A stretch of 64,000 nucleotides of DNA from the NCBI GenBank assembly GCA_938009275.1, contig CALLHY010000003.1:1-64000 (forward strand). The letters are read 5' to 3'. The position numbers and the translations under genes are program-made. Positions within the stretch are counted from its first letter, which is position 1. Every line of letters begins with the position of its first letter. This DNA comes from an uncultured bacterium (GTDB taxonomy: Bacteria > Cloacimonadota > Cloacimonadia > Cloacimonadales > Cloacimonadaceae). Below, piece by piece: positions 8,542 to 17,264 of the stretch. The notes beneath the pieces were generated by a model that saw only the letters and a list, made by a program, of their open reading frames with translations, was not told the DNA's origin and did no database searches.

Positions 8542-9744
8542 TCAATCTTTCTGCCTTAATTCGCCCGCTTTTCCCAGACCATATTTTACTAAAATCGGCC
8601 CAATCAACATAATAAGAAAAGTGGAGGCAGTCATCAAGCTTATCACTTGAGATGCCTGAGCATCCATGTTCATATCACTTAGTATCTTGGCAGCCCCCAG
8701 GCTTAGCCCAATGGCCACACCGGCCTGAGATAACAGGGTGAATCCAAGATATTTACGAACAATCTGATTCGATCCGGCAAGCTTGGCACCGTAATAAGCT
8801 CCCCCAAACTTACCTAATGATCTGAATATTATGTAAACAATTATCAAAAGAGTGTATGAAGCCATAATAGCTATATCCAGTTTGGTTCCCAATAAGGCAA
8901 AAAACATGAGGTATATAGGCGGAGACCACTGGGTTAAAGCTTGGGAAAACTTCTTGGTGATAATGCCATTTTGGTTGGTCATAACTATCGCAGCACTCAT
9001 GGTTAACAATATGGGAGAGATATCATACACCATTGCTAATGAACACATTACAAATAATGACCCCAATGAGTAAATCAGGAAAAGCGATTGCTCATGGATA
9101 TATCTACCACCCCTTACCAGCAGATGACCGATAGCAGCTCCGAATACAATTTCCAAGGCAATATCTTTTATTGCATCCAGTATCGCCAATGAAACGCTAA
9201 CATTGTGCGCTCCAAGCATAATGCCTGCTATTGGAATGGCAAGAGAATACAAAATCAAGGCATAAATATCGTCCAGACCCATAACAGCAAACAGGGTGGA
9301 CGTCAGCTCTCCCTTAGCCGCATATTGGTTTATCACGTCTATGGTTCCTGCGGGAGCGGTGGCACATGCTAGGGCTCCGTATATAATTCCCATGGGAACG
9401 CTTTTGGTAACCAAAGCAGTTGCCACGGCAGTAATAACAAACGCCACGCTAGCCTCGAAGATAACTATTATAACTATCCGCCTGCCCAGCTTTCGAAGCT
9501 CTCTGAATCTAAGCTCAGAACCAATATTGAAGCCGATTAGTGAAAGGGTTATTACATTTATAAAGCTCAATGTTTCGATGCTTTGGGTGCCAATAAATCC
9601 TAATATGGCCGGCCCTAAAATAGCTCCCGTTATTATGTAAGAAATAATCACCGGGACTTTTGCAGATCGAGCTAATCGCCCGGTAAGCAATGAAACAAGC
9701 AGGCAAAGCCCCAAAAAGGAGAGAAGATGAATCTGTAACATCAT
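8542..9744 (-). CDS. CPA2-family cation/proton antiporter (KefB/NapA-like membrane domain)
   Basis: This 400-aa protein is almost entirely hydrophobic with about 12 predicted spans. Typical CPA2 features include VPVIISYIITGAILGP near the N terminus, ATAPAGTIDVINQYAA, and the acidic pair in FAVMGLDDIYALILYSLAIP, likely at the ion site. It lacks the C-terminal RCK/TrkA-N and TrkA-C domains of Kef-type proteins, which is notable because a separate EIIA and a PII-like protein flank it. It would exchange Na+ or K+ for protons across the inner membrane. Its start overlaps the EIIA stop by 4 bases (ATGA), indicating coupled translation. Confidence 0.85.
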   Translation of the reverse strand: MMLQIHLLSFLGLCLLVSLLTGRLARSAKVPVIISYIITGAILGPAILGFIGTQSIETLSFINVITLSLIGFNIGSELRFRELRKLGRRIVIIVIFEASVAFVITAVATALVTKSVPMGIIYGALACATAPAGTIDVINQYAAKGELTSTLFAVMGLDDIYALILYSLAIPIAGIMLGAHNVSVSLAILDAIKDIALEIVFGAAIGHLLVRGGRYIHEQSLFLIYSLGSLFVMCSLAMVYDISPILLTMSAAIVMTNQNGIITKKFSQALTQWSPPIYLMFFALLGTKLDIAIMASYTLLIIVYIIFRSLGKFGGAYYGAKLAGSNQIVRKYLGFTLLSQAGVAIGLSLGAAKILSDMNMDAQASQVISLMTASTFLIMLIGPILVKYGLGKAGELRQKD

Positions 9745-10220
9745 TTACTTTCTATAAGATGACGAAATATCTCCTCAGATGTTCTGCACTGGCGCAGGCT
9801 TTGAACGAGTTCTGTATTCTTCATTCTCAGCATCAATCGGGAAAGCAGCTTAATGTATTTCTTGTCCTGATTCTCGTTCGCCACAATCATAAACACAATA
9901 TCGACGGGTTTCTTATCTATGGCGTCATAGTCCAGCCCTGATTTTATTAAGGCAAAAGCGACCACAAAATCACTTACGGCTTTGGTTCTACAATGGGGAA
10001 TGGCTATTCCATCGCCTATGCCTGTGCTAATGCTATTTTCTCTAATCCACAAAGCTTTGGATAGCTCGACAGGATCTATTACTGCACTGTCTTCGCATAC
10101 ATACTTTAGCATTGTGTTAATAAGCTGTTTTTTGTCGGTGCTCTCTAAGTATAATACCCGTTCAGGTTTAAGGTACGAGCAAATCTCCAAGTTTTCCATT
10201 GAGTGTCTCTTTTTTTTCAT
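9741..10220 (-). CDS. PTS EIIA domain protein (PtsN/fructose-type)
   Basis: This 159-aa EIIA domain of the fructose/nitrogen-PTS family has its phospho-accepting histidine in GIAIPHCRTKAV (H76) and the following VVAFALIKSGLDY...VDIVFMIVANENQ...YIKLLSRLM pattern. In PtsN systems the phosphorylation state of EIIA adjusts potassium transport and related functions. It is first in an operon with an antiporter and a PII-like protein, implying phosphorylation-dependent control of ion transport. The start at 10220 is weakly supported; an alternative ATG seven codons later (MENLEI) is possible. No EI or HPr is in the window. Confidence 0.85.
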   Translation of the reverse strand: MKKKRHSMENLEICSYLKPERVLYLESTDKKQLINTMLKYVCEDSAVIDPVELSKALWIRENSISTGIGDGIAIPHCRTKAVSDFVVAFALIKSGLDYDAIDKKPVDIVFMIVANENQDKKYIKLLSRLMLRMKNTELVQSLRQCRTSEEIFRHLIESK

Positions 10221-10230
10221 TTTTCTTCCA

Positions 10231-10257
10231 GTACTATTGTTCAGTGGATTATGTCAA
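10231..10257 (-). promoter_or_regulatory. Promoter of the EIIA-antiporter-PII operon
   Basis: Minus strand: TTGACA (10257-10252), a 15-base spacer, TAGTAC (10236-10231). The -35 is perfect and the spacer short. It lies just upstream of the EIIA start with almost no leader. Confidence 0.4.
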
Positions 10258-10283
10258 GCACAAAGCTGAATTTTTACCTCTCC

Positions 10284-10350
10284 TTCCCTGCTGCTTCCTT
10301 GCTGCTATCCTGTATGAGATACAGGATAGCAGCAAGGAAGCAGCAGGGAA
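10284..10350. repeat. Long palindromic repeat, copy 1
   Basis: A 32-base arm (10284-10315, beginning TTCCCTGCTGCTTCC) and its perfect reverse complement (10319-10350) flank a 3-base loop GAG. Three more copies lie at 19784-19850, 26759-26845 and 48086-48152. It lies upstream of the minus-strand EIIA operon, outside its promoter. It would form a very strong hairpin in RNA or a cruciform in DNA. Confidence 0.9.
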
Positions 10351-10449
10351 GTCCCCAGATTTATCAGTGGATACTTAAATACCGTAAGCTGCAATAAAGA
10401 GAGTGAACCTAAAGCAAGGCTTGATAAGTGAAACATTGGCTCATCATTG

Positions 10450-10526
10450 AGTGCTGGGGTACTGGTGGGCGGGTGTGCGGGGGTGCTGGAGTAGTGCTGG
10501 AGTACTGGAGTACGGAGTACGGGGAA
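10450..10526. repeat. Degenerate GTGCTGG-type array
   Basis: G-rich units such as GTGCTGGGGTACTGG, GTGTGCGGGGGTGCTGG and AGTACTGGAGTACGG resemble the array at 69-178 but are more diverged. It sits 100 bases beyond palindrome copy 1 in an 820-base gene-free stretch. Confidence 0.6.
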
Positions 10527-10559
10527 GTCCTTGAAGACTACTCTTCCTCCCTAATAAGA

Positions 10560-10626
10560 TATCGTTGCGAGACAGTTGCGATTCCCTGTGATTTGCTGGG
10601 AAGTGCAACTACATAGCAATGGGAAC
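10560..10626. repeat. Degenerate intergenic repeat, copy A
   Basis: The stretch GATTTGCTGGGAAGTGCAAC (10590-10609), with its continuation to 10620, matches 39427-39457 at 26 of 31 bases. Flanking bases at 10563-10585 also resemble 39373-39396 (GTTGCgagacAGTTGC versus ATTGCagagatAGTTGC). The two copies differ by an insertion of about 30 bases. It may be a relic of a mobile or mosaic element. The remainder of 10.35-11.0 kb shows no supportable gene. Confidence 0.5.
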
Positions 10627-10933
10627 ATAATAAGTAAGGTTTAGGGTTTGACAGTGGTATGAAAGTCGAGAAGTCGTTGGAGATTCCAGAGGAATTAGAG
10701 TGGAATTAGGGATTTTGAACAAGAGATGTTTAGTTAAAATATGTATATGTATAAGCGCATGCTTTAGCTCCACAATGAATCCCAACACCAGTACCAATAA
10801 GTGAAACAGCTCTATGCATACTATCAAGCTAATCCCTGATAGAAATACGAGGGAGGGATGAGTGTGGTTTACATAACATGACACACAAGCAATCACCCTC
10901 AGAGTACAGACAAATCAAATCCGATGTTTTCAC

Positions 10934-10971
10934 TTGACAATATAGCACTTACCAGAACTTAACACTGTTAA
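10934..10971 (+). promoter_or_regulatory. Promoter/operator candidate upstream of large secreted protein
   Basis: TTGACA (10934-10939) is followed by a perfect 13-base palindrome TTAACACTGTTAA (10959-10971) covering the -10 region. The -10 box itself is unclear. The palindrome could be an operator. The gene starts about 70 bases on. Confidence 0.35.
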
Positions 10972-11043
10972 GCTATGATTAGTTTTTGCGCTGTTCCTCG
11001 CATTTAGCTCTTTAAATGCGGATGGATAGCCAGGGAGATTAAA

Positions 11044-14000
11044 ATGAAAAGAACACTAATTCTGTTGGCTATGCTGCTGCTTGGCGTGGCATTGCTGGCT
11101 CAAACCTTTGGTGAGATTGGCACCGGAAGCACTTCTACCAATCTGCCCAGCTACGCGCTGTGGAACTATGCCTGGTCTTCCGCCATCTATCCCGCTGCGG
11201 GTTTTGGCGGAGCAAGAAACATTACTCAGCTTGCCTTTAACCGCATCAATACCGGCAGCATAACTCTGCCCAACCAAAAGATATACTTGAAGGAAACCCC
11301 GCTTGTATCTTTTGCCGATAACAACTACGAAAACCCCACTTCCAGCGGCTATACTCTGGTTTTTGACGGCAGCATAACTGCGGTAAACGGCTGGACTATT
11401 ATTGATATTAGTGACTTTAGCTACAGTGGCAGTAATAATCTTATTATTCACTGGGAAAACCGTAGCGGGCAGTCCAACTACTCCACAAACTGGAATGCTA
11501 CAGATTGCTCAGCCGGCTTGGTTAAATGCAACGGCAACGACACCTCGTTTCCCTCTTCCGGCGGCTGGGCACCATATCCTGTGGCACTTCCGAACATTAG
11601 GTACTACTACTCCTCGGACAGTCCCGCTACGCCCGTGAATCCGCAACCGACAATGAACGAAACATCAGTTTCGCTTAATGCTTCTCTTAGCTTTAGCCTC
11701 GGCACCAACACCACGGGTTATCAGGTTCAGGCAGGCACCTCAGCAGATAATCTTGTTACAATAGCAAGCGCGCAGATAAGCAGCCCCGGAGTTTACTCTT
11801 ACGCCCCGCAAGAGCCCTGGCAGCATAGCACAAGCTATTTTTGGCGCGTAATCGCCAGCAATGGCACAAGCATAACGACAGGCCCCACCTGGAGCTTTAG
11901 CACCGAAAGTGTAGTATCTGTTTTTCCATATTCTGAAGGCTTTGAGGGCGCATCTTTCCCGCCTTTTGGCTGGTATCGCAGTTCTGATGTCTGGTCGCGA
12001 GCAAGCTATCCCAATAGCGGCAATTACTGCGCAAAGGCGAGCTATTACCACAGCAGCCCGGAAATCTTACGCACTCCCCGGCTTATTCTACCTGCAAATC
12101 CGGTTCGGGTTAGCTTCTACTGGTGTGATGGCGATGAAACTTCGCGTATTGTTGGCCACGACAGCACCTATTTTGAGATTTCGAACGACTTAGGACAGAG
12201 CTGGACTACGCTTGCTGTGCTTTCTGCATCCTCGTATGAAAGCACTTACCATCCAGTTAGCGTAGATTTGAATAGCTATGTAAATCAAGAAGTGTATCTG
12301 CGCTGGCGTGACGTGTCGGATGGAAGTTTATACGCCTATGGAGCTTTGGTGGATGATCTAAATATCGAGCTAATCTCCGCCAACGCGGTTATCAGCATTC
12401 AGCCAGCCAGCATAATTTTCCCCGAAACTGGAGTAGGCGTTCCCTTGCAGCAAAACATTAGCATCAGCAATCTGGGCAGCACCAACCTTAGCTTTTCGGG
12501 TGTGCTGGCAAATGGCCCCTTTAGTTGTAGCGTTCCTGCTGCCATATTGCCTTCGCAAACCATCAGCCTGCCCATCACCTATCTGCCAACCAGCAATGGG
12601 AATCACACAGGCAGCATTACTTTTGAGATAAACGGAACCTTTAGCGGCAATAATGTAATAAACCTTAGCGGTTCTGCCTATGCGCCGTTTGGTTCTTTCT
12701 TCGAAAACTTCGATGCCTCTACCAGTCTTCCTTTGCGCTGGAAAGCCTACGAAGACGGAACCAGCGCATTAACCGGGGTTCAGGTGCGAAATTCATCCTT
12801 CGATGCTTATTCTGGCACCAACAGTGTACGGATGTATAACGCGGGAGATGACATCGAAAACGTTAATATCATGCTTATTAGCCCTGCTTTGGAGCAGCTG
12901 TCGAACAACGTGCTGTCTTTCTATGCCAAAAGTAGCTGGGGCTCTGCCACAGATACGGTAATTTTGGGCTACATCAGCAATCCCGACGATCCTGCAAGCT
13001 TTGTGGCAGTGCAAAGCATTAACTTAAATGCAGACTACACTCACTATACACATAGCTTTGCTGCTTCCATCACTGCTCGCTACATAGCCTTTAAGCATGG
13101 ATTGGGAGACCAGCAAAACTATGGCATATATCTGGATGATATTGGCTGGGAGCCAGCGGGTAATTTGCCCAATCCTGCCACAGCGGTATATCCTGTGAAC
13201 CAGGCAACAAGCATCAGGCTGGACTATATTGGCAAGAAGCTTGGGTCAAAGCTGCAATGGTCCAGCGGTGGCGGTGCACCAACAGGCTACAGGATTTACT
13301 TTGGCACCTCTGCTACTTCCTTTGACGTAATGAACGGCACAGACTTAGGCTTGGTGGATACCTTGTCTGTAACCCAGGCATTGAACTATAATACCACATA
13401 TTACTGGAAGCTGGTGCCCTACAACGCCGATGGCGATGCTCAGAACTGCCCGGTGTGGAGCTTTGTAACCATGCCCGATCCCACCTTTACGGTTAGTGCC
13501 TCGTCTCCCTATCAGCAGGGCTTTGAGGGCATAGACATTGGTAGTATTCCCATGGGCTGGGAGCTGGATAATCTGGACAACGATCACGCCATCTGGACGA
13601 CTATTGGCAACAGCACCTCGTCGCAAAACTCACATAGCGGAGAACGCGCTATGCACATATCTTTCAGCTTTATGACTCCTCATAACGATTGGTTGTATTC
13701 TGTTCCGCTATACTTAAATGCCGGAACCCAGTACAATGTATCTTTCTGGTACAAATCCATAGACTTTCCCGGCGATCCATGCATAGAAAAGCTGGAAGTT
13801 AAATGGGGCAGCCTGCCCAGTCCGGAAAGCATGCAACATACGCTTTTCTATAATGACAACATTGTGTCGCCCATATCCTACACTCCGTTTTTGGGCAGCA
13901 TAACTCCACCGGTGGATGGTGTTTACTTCCTGGGCTTTCATTGTTTCAGTGATCCCATGCAGTTTGTCTTGCTTATCGACGATGTAAGCGTTAGCGCAGG

Positions 14001-14310
14001 TACATCTGCCAGTGATGATTACCAAACTCCGATTGTAACGAAGCTGCAAGGAGCTTATCCCAATCCTTTTAGCGGCAAAACCACGCTTAAATACACACTT
14101 GACAAGGCACAGCCTGTGGTAATGAATGTTTACAATGTAAAAGGTCAGAAGGTGCGAAGCCTGCAAAAAGCAAACTTGAAAGCAGGTGAACACAGCTTGG
14201 AATGGGATGGTAAAAGCGATGCCGGCAGCCAGGTTGCCAGTGGGGTTTACTTTGTTAAGCTGGAAAGCGAAAGCGGCTTACATGTTCAGAAACTAATGCT
14301 GCTCCGCTGA
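11044..14310 (+). CDS. Large secreted multidomain beta-protein with C-terminal sorting tail
   Basis: This is a 1088-aa protein. A signal peptide (LLAMLLLGVALLAQ) is followed by repeated beta-sandwich modules: fibronectin-III-like segments (YQVQAGTSADN, SYFWRVIASNG, TTYYWKLVPYNADG), choice-of-anchor/MAM-like blocks (YSEGFEGASFPPFGWYRSSD; YQQGFEGIDIGSIPMGWELD) and an ASPM/SPD-2/Hydin-like segment (SIIFPETGVGVPLQQNISISN). The tail is the export signal type YPNPFSGKTTLKY...VYNVKGQKV...GKSDAGSQVASGVYFVKLE ending KLMLLR. It is probably delivered to the cell surface by a type IX-like system; it could bind polysaccharide or protein. The ATG follows GGGAG. No catalytic motif was seen. Confidence 0.85.
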   Translation: MKRTLILLAMLLLGVALLAQTFGEIGTGSTSTNLPSYALWNYAWSSAIYPAAGFGGARNITQLAFNRINTGSITLPNQKIYLKETPLVSFADNNYENPTSSGYTLVFDGSITAVNGWTIIDISDFSYSGSNNLIIHWENRSGQSNYSTNWNATDCSAGLVKCNGNDTSFPSSGGWAPYPVALPNIRYYYSSDSPATPVNPQPTMNETSVSLNASLSFSLGTNTTGYQVQAGTSADNLVTIASAQISSPGVYSYAPQEPWQHSTSYFWRVIASNGTSITTGPTWSFSTESVVSVFPYSEGFEGASFPPFGWYRSSDVWSRASYPNSGNYCAKASYYHSSPEILRTPRLILPANPVRVSFYWCDGDETSRIVGHDSTYFEISNDLGQSWTTLAVLSASSYESTYHPVSVDLNSYVNQEVYLRWRDVSDGSLYAYGALVDDLNIELISANAVISIQPASIIFPETGVGVPLQQNISISNLGSTNLSFSGVLANGPFSCSVPAAILPSQTISLPITYLPTSNGNHTGSITFEINGTFSGNNVINLSGSAYAPFGSFFENFDASTSLPLRWKAYEDGTSALTGVQVRNSSFDAYSGTNSVRMYNAGDDIENVNIMLISPALEQLSNNVLSFYAKSSWGSATDTVILGYISNPDDPASFVAVQSINLNADYTHYTHSFAASITARYIAFKHGLGDQQNYGIYLDDIGWEPAGNLPNPATAVYPVNQATSIRLDYIGKKLGSKLQWSSGGGAPTGYRIYFGTSATSFDVMNGTDLGLVDTLSVTQALNYNTTYYWKLVPYNADGDAQNCPVWSFVTMPDPTFTVSASSPYQQGFEGIDIGSIPMGWELDNLDNDHAIWTTIGNSTSSQNSHSGERAMHISFSFMTPHNDWLYSVPLYLNAGTQYNVSFWYKSIDFPGDPCIEKLEVKWGSLPSPESMQHTLFYNDNIVSPISYTPFLGSITPPVDGVYFLGFHCFSDPMQFVLLIDDVSVSAGTSASDDYQTPIVTKLQGAYPNPFSGKTTLKYTLDKAQPVVMNVYNVKGQKVRSLQKANLKAGEHSLEWDGKSDAGSQVASGVYFVKLESESGLHVQKLMLLR

Positions 14311-14328
14311 AGCGAGCAGTGATAAATG

Positions 14329-14355
14329 GGGGCTGGATAGATAATATTCAGCCCC
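14329..14355 (+). other. Hairpin between secreted-protein gene and tetR-type gene
   Basis: GGGGCTG (14329-14335) pairs with CAGCCCC (14349-14355) around a 13-base loop. It is not followed by a T-run, so it is a processing or attenuating stem rather than a clear intrinsic terminator. Confidence 0.4.
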
Positions 14356-14371
14356 TGATTGATGAGGAATT

Positions 14372-14965
14372 ATGATAGATAGCAGCCTTAACCTGAAGGA
14401 TAAAATTGTTAGCGCTGCCAGAACTTTATTTGCCACCAAAGGCGTTGAGCATGTTTCTATGCGCAAGGTTGCAGAATGTATAGGCTATTCACCCACTACG
14501 ATTTACTTGTATTTCAGGGATAAGAATGAATTGCTGAACTATCTGGTGCAGGAGTATTATAATCTGCTGATCACAAAAAGCATGCCTATCCTGAAGCGAG
14601 TGCCGGACAATCCACTAAAGGCATTGCGGGACTATCTGGTGCTTTTCGTGGAGCTGGGGCTAAAGAACCAGGACTATTACCAGCTGATGGTTAGCCTCTT
14701 TAATAAACCCAGCCGCAACGAAGATGCAAAAAAACAGGGATTGAAGGTCTATAGCGACCTTATGGGCATGGTTTCTGCCTGCATGGATAGAGGAGATATC
14801 CCGCGCACAAGTCCCGAGCAAGTAGTGCAAAGCCTGTGGGCGGTGCTGTTTGGCTTAACCTCACTGCTAACTTCACATCCGAAGTTTGATTGGCAAGACA
14901 AAGCTAAACTACTGGAGTTTACCATAGACACCCATCTTGCCGGTTTACGCCTGTTAGAATGCTAA
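14372..14965 (+). CDS. TetR/AcrR-family transcriptional regulator
   Basis: This 197-aa protein has an N-terminal TetR helix-turn-helix: IVSAARTLFATKGVEHVSMR, then KVAECIGYSPTTIYLYFRDK (residues about 12-55). The C-terminal half is a helical ligand domain similar to the TetR_C_33/WHG class (LRDYLVLFVELGLKNQDYYQLM; VVQSLWAVLFGLTSLL). It starts at ATG after GAGG. It follows the large secreted-protein gene by 61 bases and faces the ATP-grasp gene convergently, with 5 bases between stops. Ligand and target are unknown. Confidence 0.9.
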   Translation: MIDSSLNLKDKIVSAARTLFATKGVEHVSMRKVAECIGYSPTTIYLYFRDKNELLNYLVQEYYNLLITKSMPILKRVPDNPLKALRDYLVLFVELGLKNQDYYQLMVSLFNKPSRNEDAKKQGLKVYSDLMGMVSACMDRGDIPRTSPEQVVQSLWAVLFGLTSLLTSHPKFDWQDKAKLLEFTIDTHLAGLRLLEC

Positions 14966-14970
14966 CTATA

Positions 14971-16083
14971 TCAGACAAAGAAGTTGTTAAACTCCAGGCT
15001 TAGCAATTCTTGCATCTTACCAGGCTGCTTGTTTTTTAGATAAGCAAGGGCAAACACGGGATTGGACTTGTAATCGAGGGTAACTAAGTCTAAGATATCA
15101 CTGTTTTCTTCCAAAACCTTGCGAAACTTGCAGTAATCGGGCTGCAGCTTTGTAAGGTCTGCATCCTTGCCATTGTAACCCAAAATCCAGCCATAGTGCT
15201 CGTCTTTGCGGCTTTCCCATATTTGCTCCCAATTAACTGGATGATTATCAAAATAGGCACTAATAGGCTGGAAACCAAAGCTGTGGAAGGTAAGATCAGC
15301 CAGGCCAAAGCCCCCGTAGCGCATGGGGTTTAGCTCAATAGGCACCATTACTCCTCCTTGCAGCTTAAATTCTGCATGAATGGGGAAGCAGGAGAGATTG
15401 AGCACGCCATTCAGCTTCTCAAAGAAATCCGTGAAACATGACAGATAGCGGCTGAATATCTCCATATTGGTGTAATACATCAGGTGAAAATACTCTTCAA
15501 TGGCAGGCAGCGGGTGATAATAGATATTCATGATGGCGGGTTTGCCCTCATTGTCGTAAAACATATCTACGGCAAATTCCTCGCCCTCGATATACTCCTC
15601 TACGATATACTCCTCGTTATCCAGAATTGAAGCGGGAAAAAACCTGGCATTGGCAGCAACTTCGGCATTCATTTCCTGCGCCAGTTCATGCAGGTTTGTG
15701 TTGCCATCAGCTATCCTTACTCCGGTGCCAAAAAAGCCTTTAATCGGCTTTATGGCTACTTTTTTGCCGCCAAGTTCCAGCTTGGCTATTTCCTCACGGC
15801 TCACTTTGGCAAAATAGAAATCGGGATAGATGCTGCTAAGTGCTTCGCGGCACAAATACTTGTTTTTTAGCTTTTCTATGCCTGCTACATAGCTCTGGTC
15901 ACGCATTCGCTGCATGGCTATACTAAGCGAGGTCTCAGACGGGATATACACCTTGTCCTGAGGTGCAAAATATATGTCGCTGTGTTCCAGTTCCTCTCCG
16001 CTAAGGGCGGTTACGTCGTCTCTTCTGGCAATATCGGAGATGAACTTGCTGTTGTATGTATTTCCAGTAATTATGTAATTCAT
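14971..16083 (-). CDS. ATP-grasp domain protein
   Basis: This 370-aa protein has the ATP-grasp layout: an N-terminal pre-ATP domain (MNYIITGNTYNSKFI...), a lysine strand GGKKVAIKPIKGFFGTGVRI with its glycine loop, EEYIVEEYIEGEEFAVDMFYD, and the metal-binding strand FPIHAEFKL...MVPIELNPMRYGG. Such enzymes join a carboxylate to an amine or thiol using ATP, as in the carbamoyl-phosphate synthase large chain and amino-acid ligases. The substrate cannot be told. RBS CAGGGAG precedes the ATG. It may be transcribed with the endonuclease gene upstream, across a gap of about 106 bases. Confidence 0.85.
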   Translation of the reverse strand: MNYIITGNTYNSKFISDIARRDDVTALSGEELEHSDIYFAPQDKVYIPSETSLSIAMQRMRDQSYVAGIEKLKNKYLCREALSSIYPDFYFAKVSREEIAKLELGGKKVAIKPIKGFFGTGVRIADGNTNLHELAQEMNAEVAANARFFPASILDNEEYIVEEYIEGEEFAVDMFYDNEGKPAIMNIYYHPLPAIEEYFHLMYYTNMEIFSRYLSCFTDFFEKLNGVLNLSCFPIHAEFKLQGGVMVPIELNPMRYGGFGLADLTFHSFGFQPISAYFDNHPVNWEQIWESRKDEHYGWILGYNGKDADLTKLQPDYCKFRKVLEENSDILDLVTLDYKSNPVFALAYLKNKQPGKMQELLSLEFNNFFV

Positions 16084-16189
16084 GCTTCATGCTCCCTGTT
16101 TACTAATGCAATCCATAAATCGCGCACCCAGCCCCAATGGCTTATCGCACAGGCAATACCCATCTTAAGCTGATGGTGATGAATTGCAA

Positions 16190-17245
16190 TTAATTCTGTT
16201 TGATGGCCTTGGTAGTAGCCCGCTTGCCTTCGCTTTCCACGCATATAATGTACATGCCGGCGGGAGTGTGCTTGCCGCTATCATCCAAACCGCTCCATTG
16301 CAGCTTATTCTCGCCTGCGGGCAGGGCTGAAATAGACGAGTAAATTTTCTGACCTTTCAGATTATAAACCGTGGTGCTAACCGGAGCACTGTATTTGGTC
16401 TGCACGGAGATTGATAGAGAAGACTTAAAGGGATTGGGATACACGGAAGTGATATTCAGTTCCGGAATACTTAGCACAATATTGTCTTCGTTAGCGGTGC
16501 CACCCCAGATACGGGCAACAAACTCGGGATGGTCAATATAGGGATTGCGGTTTCCCTGATAGTTAAAAACTGCTGTGTTCCTTGCTCTTTCTGCATTATC
16601 GGGTGGATCGGCATTGTGCCACAGTAGCAGCACAGGCAGCATGTCCACACCATCTCTAACCAGGCTCTGGCCGCTGTAGCGAGTGTTAAAATACAGCAGT
16701 GCCCGGGCGATATTGCCCTTGAACTGATCGGCAGGCTCAAACACCTGAACGTTATTTGAGCTATAACCACGATAGCTTTGGCGGGGAGTGTTTGTAAAAT
16801 ACACATCGGTGTTGCCTGAGCTGTGGTTTGCCACATTGGTTAAGGGCAGGTTGCCACGTGAGCTGTTCACCGTCATGGTGGTAATAAACAGGTGGTGAAT
16901 ATCCGCTTTCTTTATGCTTTCGGAAGAGGAAGTGAACCAGCTTTGGGCATAGGTGTGCTCGGTGTTGGGATCGGAACCGCCATTGTAAGAAGAATTAATG
17001 GAATATATCTTCCCCGTATAAACGCAGGTAACGGTGCCATTACCGTTGTTGTCCACATTCTGAAATAGCTGGGTTTTGGCTCCAGTGTAACTGGAATTGG
17101 TATTGGTATCTATCAGGTTTCTCAGCCCGGTATAGAGGTTTTGTCCGGTTAGATTGATAACGCTGTCATAGTAATCTGCATTTAGGCCGATAACGGCAAA
17201 AAGCATAAGGATGATCATGCCGTAAGTGATGTAGTGTCTGTTCAT
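16190..17245 (-). CDS. Secreted endonuclease I-family nuclease with sorting tail
   Basis: This is a 351-aa protein. A signal peptide (MIILMLFAVIGLNA) precedes an endonuclease I (EndA/NucM-like) domain: YDSVINLTGQNLYTGLRNLI, then CVYTGKIYSINSSYNGG, the His-metal signature NTEHTYAQSWF, ADIHHLFITTMTVNSSRGNL, and the later ALLYFNTRYSG and LLLWHNADPPDNAERARN. It ends with the group's export tail (YPNPFKSSLSISV...VYNLKGQKIY...HTPAGMYIICVE). It likely degrades extracellular DNA or RNA for nucleotide scavenging, consistent with the adenosine deaminase two genes upstream. The RBS AAGGAC stands about 12 bases before the ATG; the gene begins 20 bases after gmhA. Confidence 0.9.
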   Translation of the reverse strand: MNRHYITYGMIILMLFAVIGLNADYYDSVINLTGQNLYTGLRNLIDTNTNSSYTGAKTQLFQNVDNNGNGTVTCVYTGKIYSINSSYNGGSDPNTEHTYAQSWFTSSSESIKKADIHHLFITTMTVNSSRGNLPLTNVANHSSGNTDVYFTNTPRQSYRGYSSNNVQVFEPADQFKGNIARALLYFNTRYSGQSLVRDGVDMLPVLLLWHNADPPDNAERARNTAVFNYQGNRNPYIDHPEFVARIWGGTANEDNIVLSIPELNITSVYPNPFKSSLSISVQTKYSAPVSTTVYNLKGQKIYSSISALPAGENKLQWSGLDDSGKHTPAGMYIICVESEGKRATTKAIKQN

Positions 17246-17264
17246 GTGTATAATGTCCTTTTGT

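Noticed and set aside
10609..10896. Minus-strand ORF of 95 codons in the gene-free stretch
   Set aside because: No start signal, no recognisable domain, and it overlaps the degenerate repeat; read as chance.
14329..14355. Hairpin read as a strong terminator
   Set aside because: It lacks a T-run, so read-through to the TetR-type gene is just as likely.
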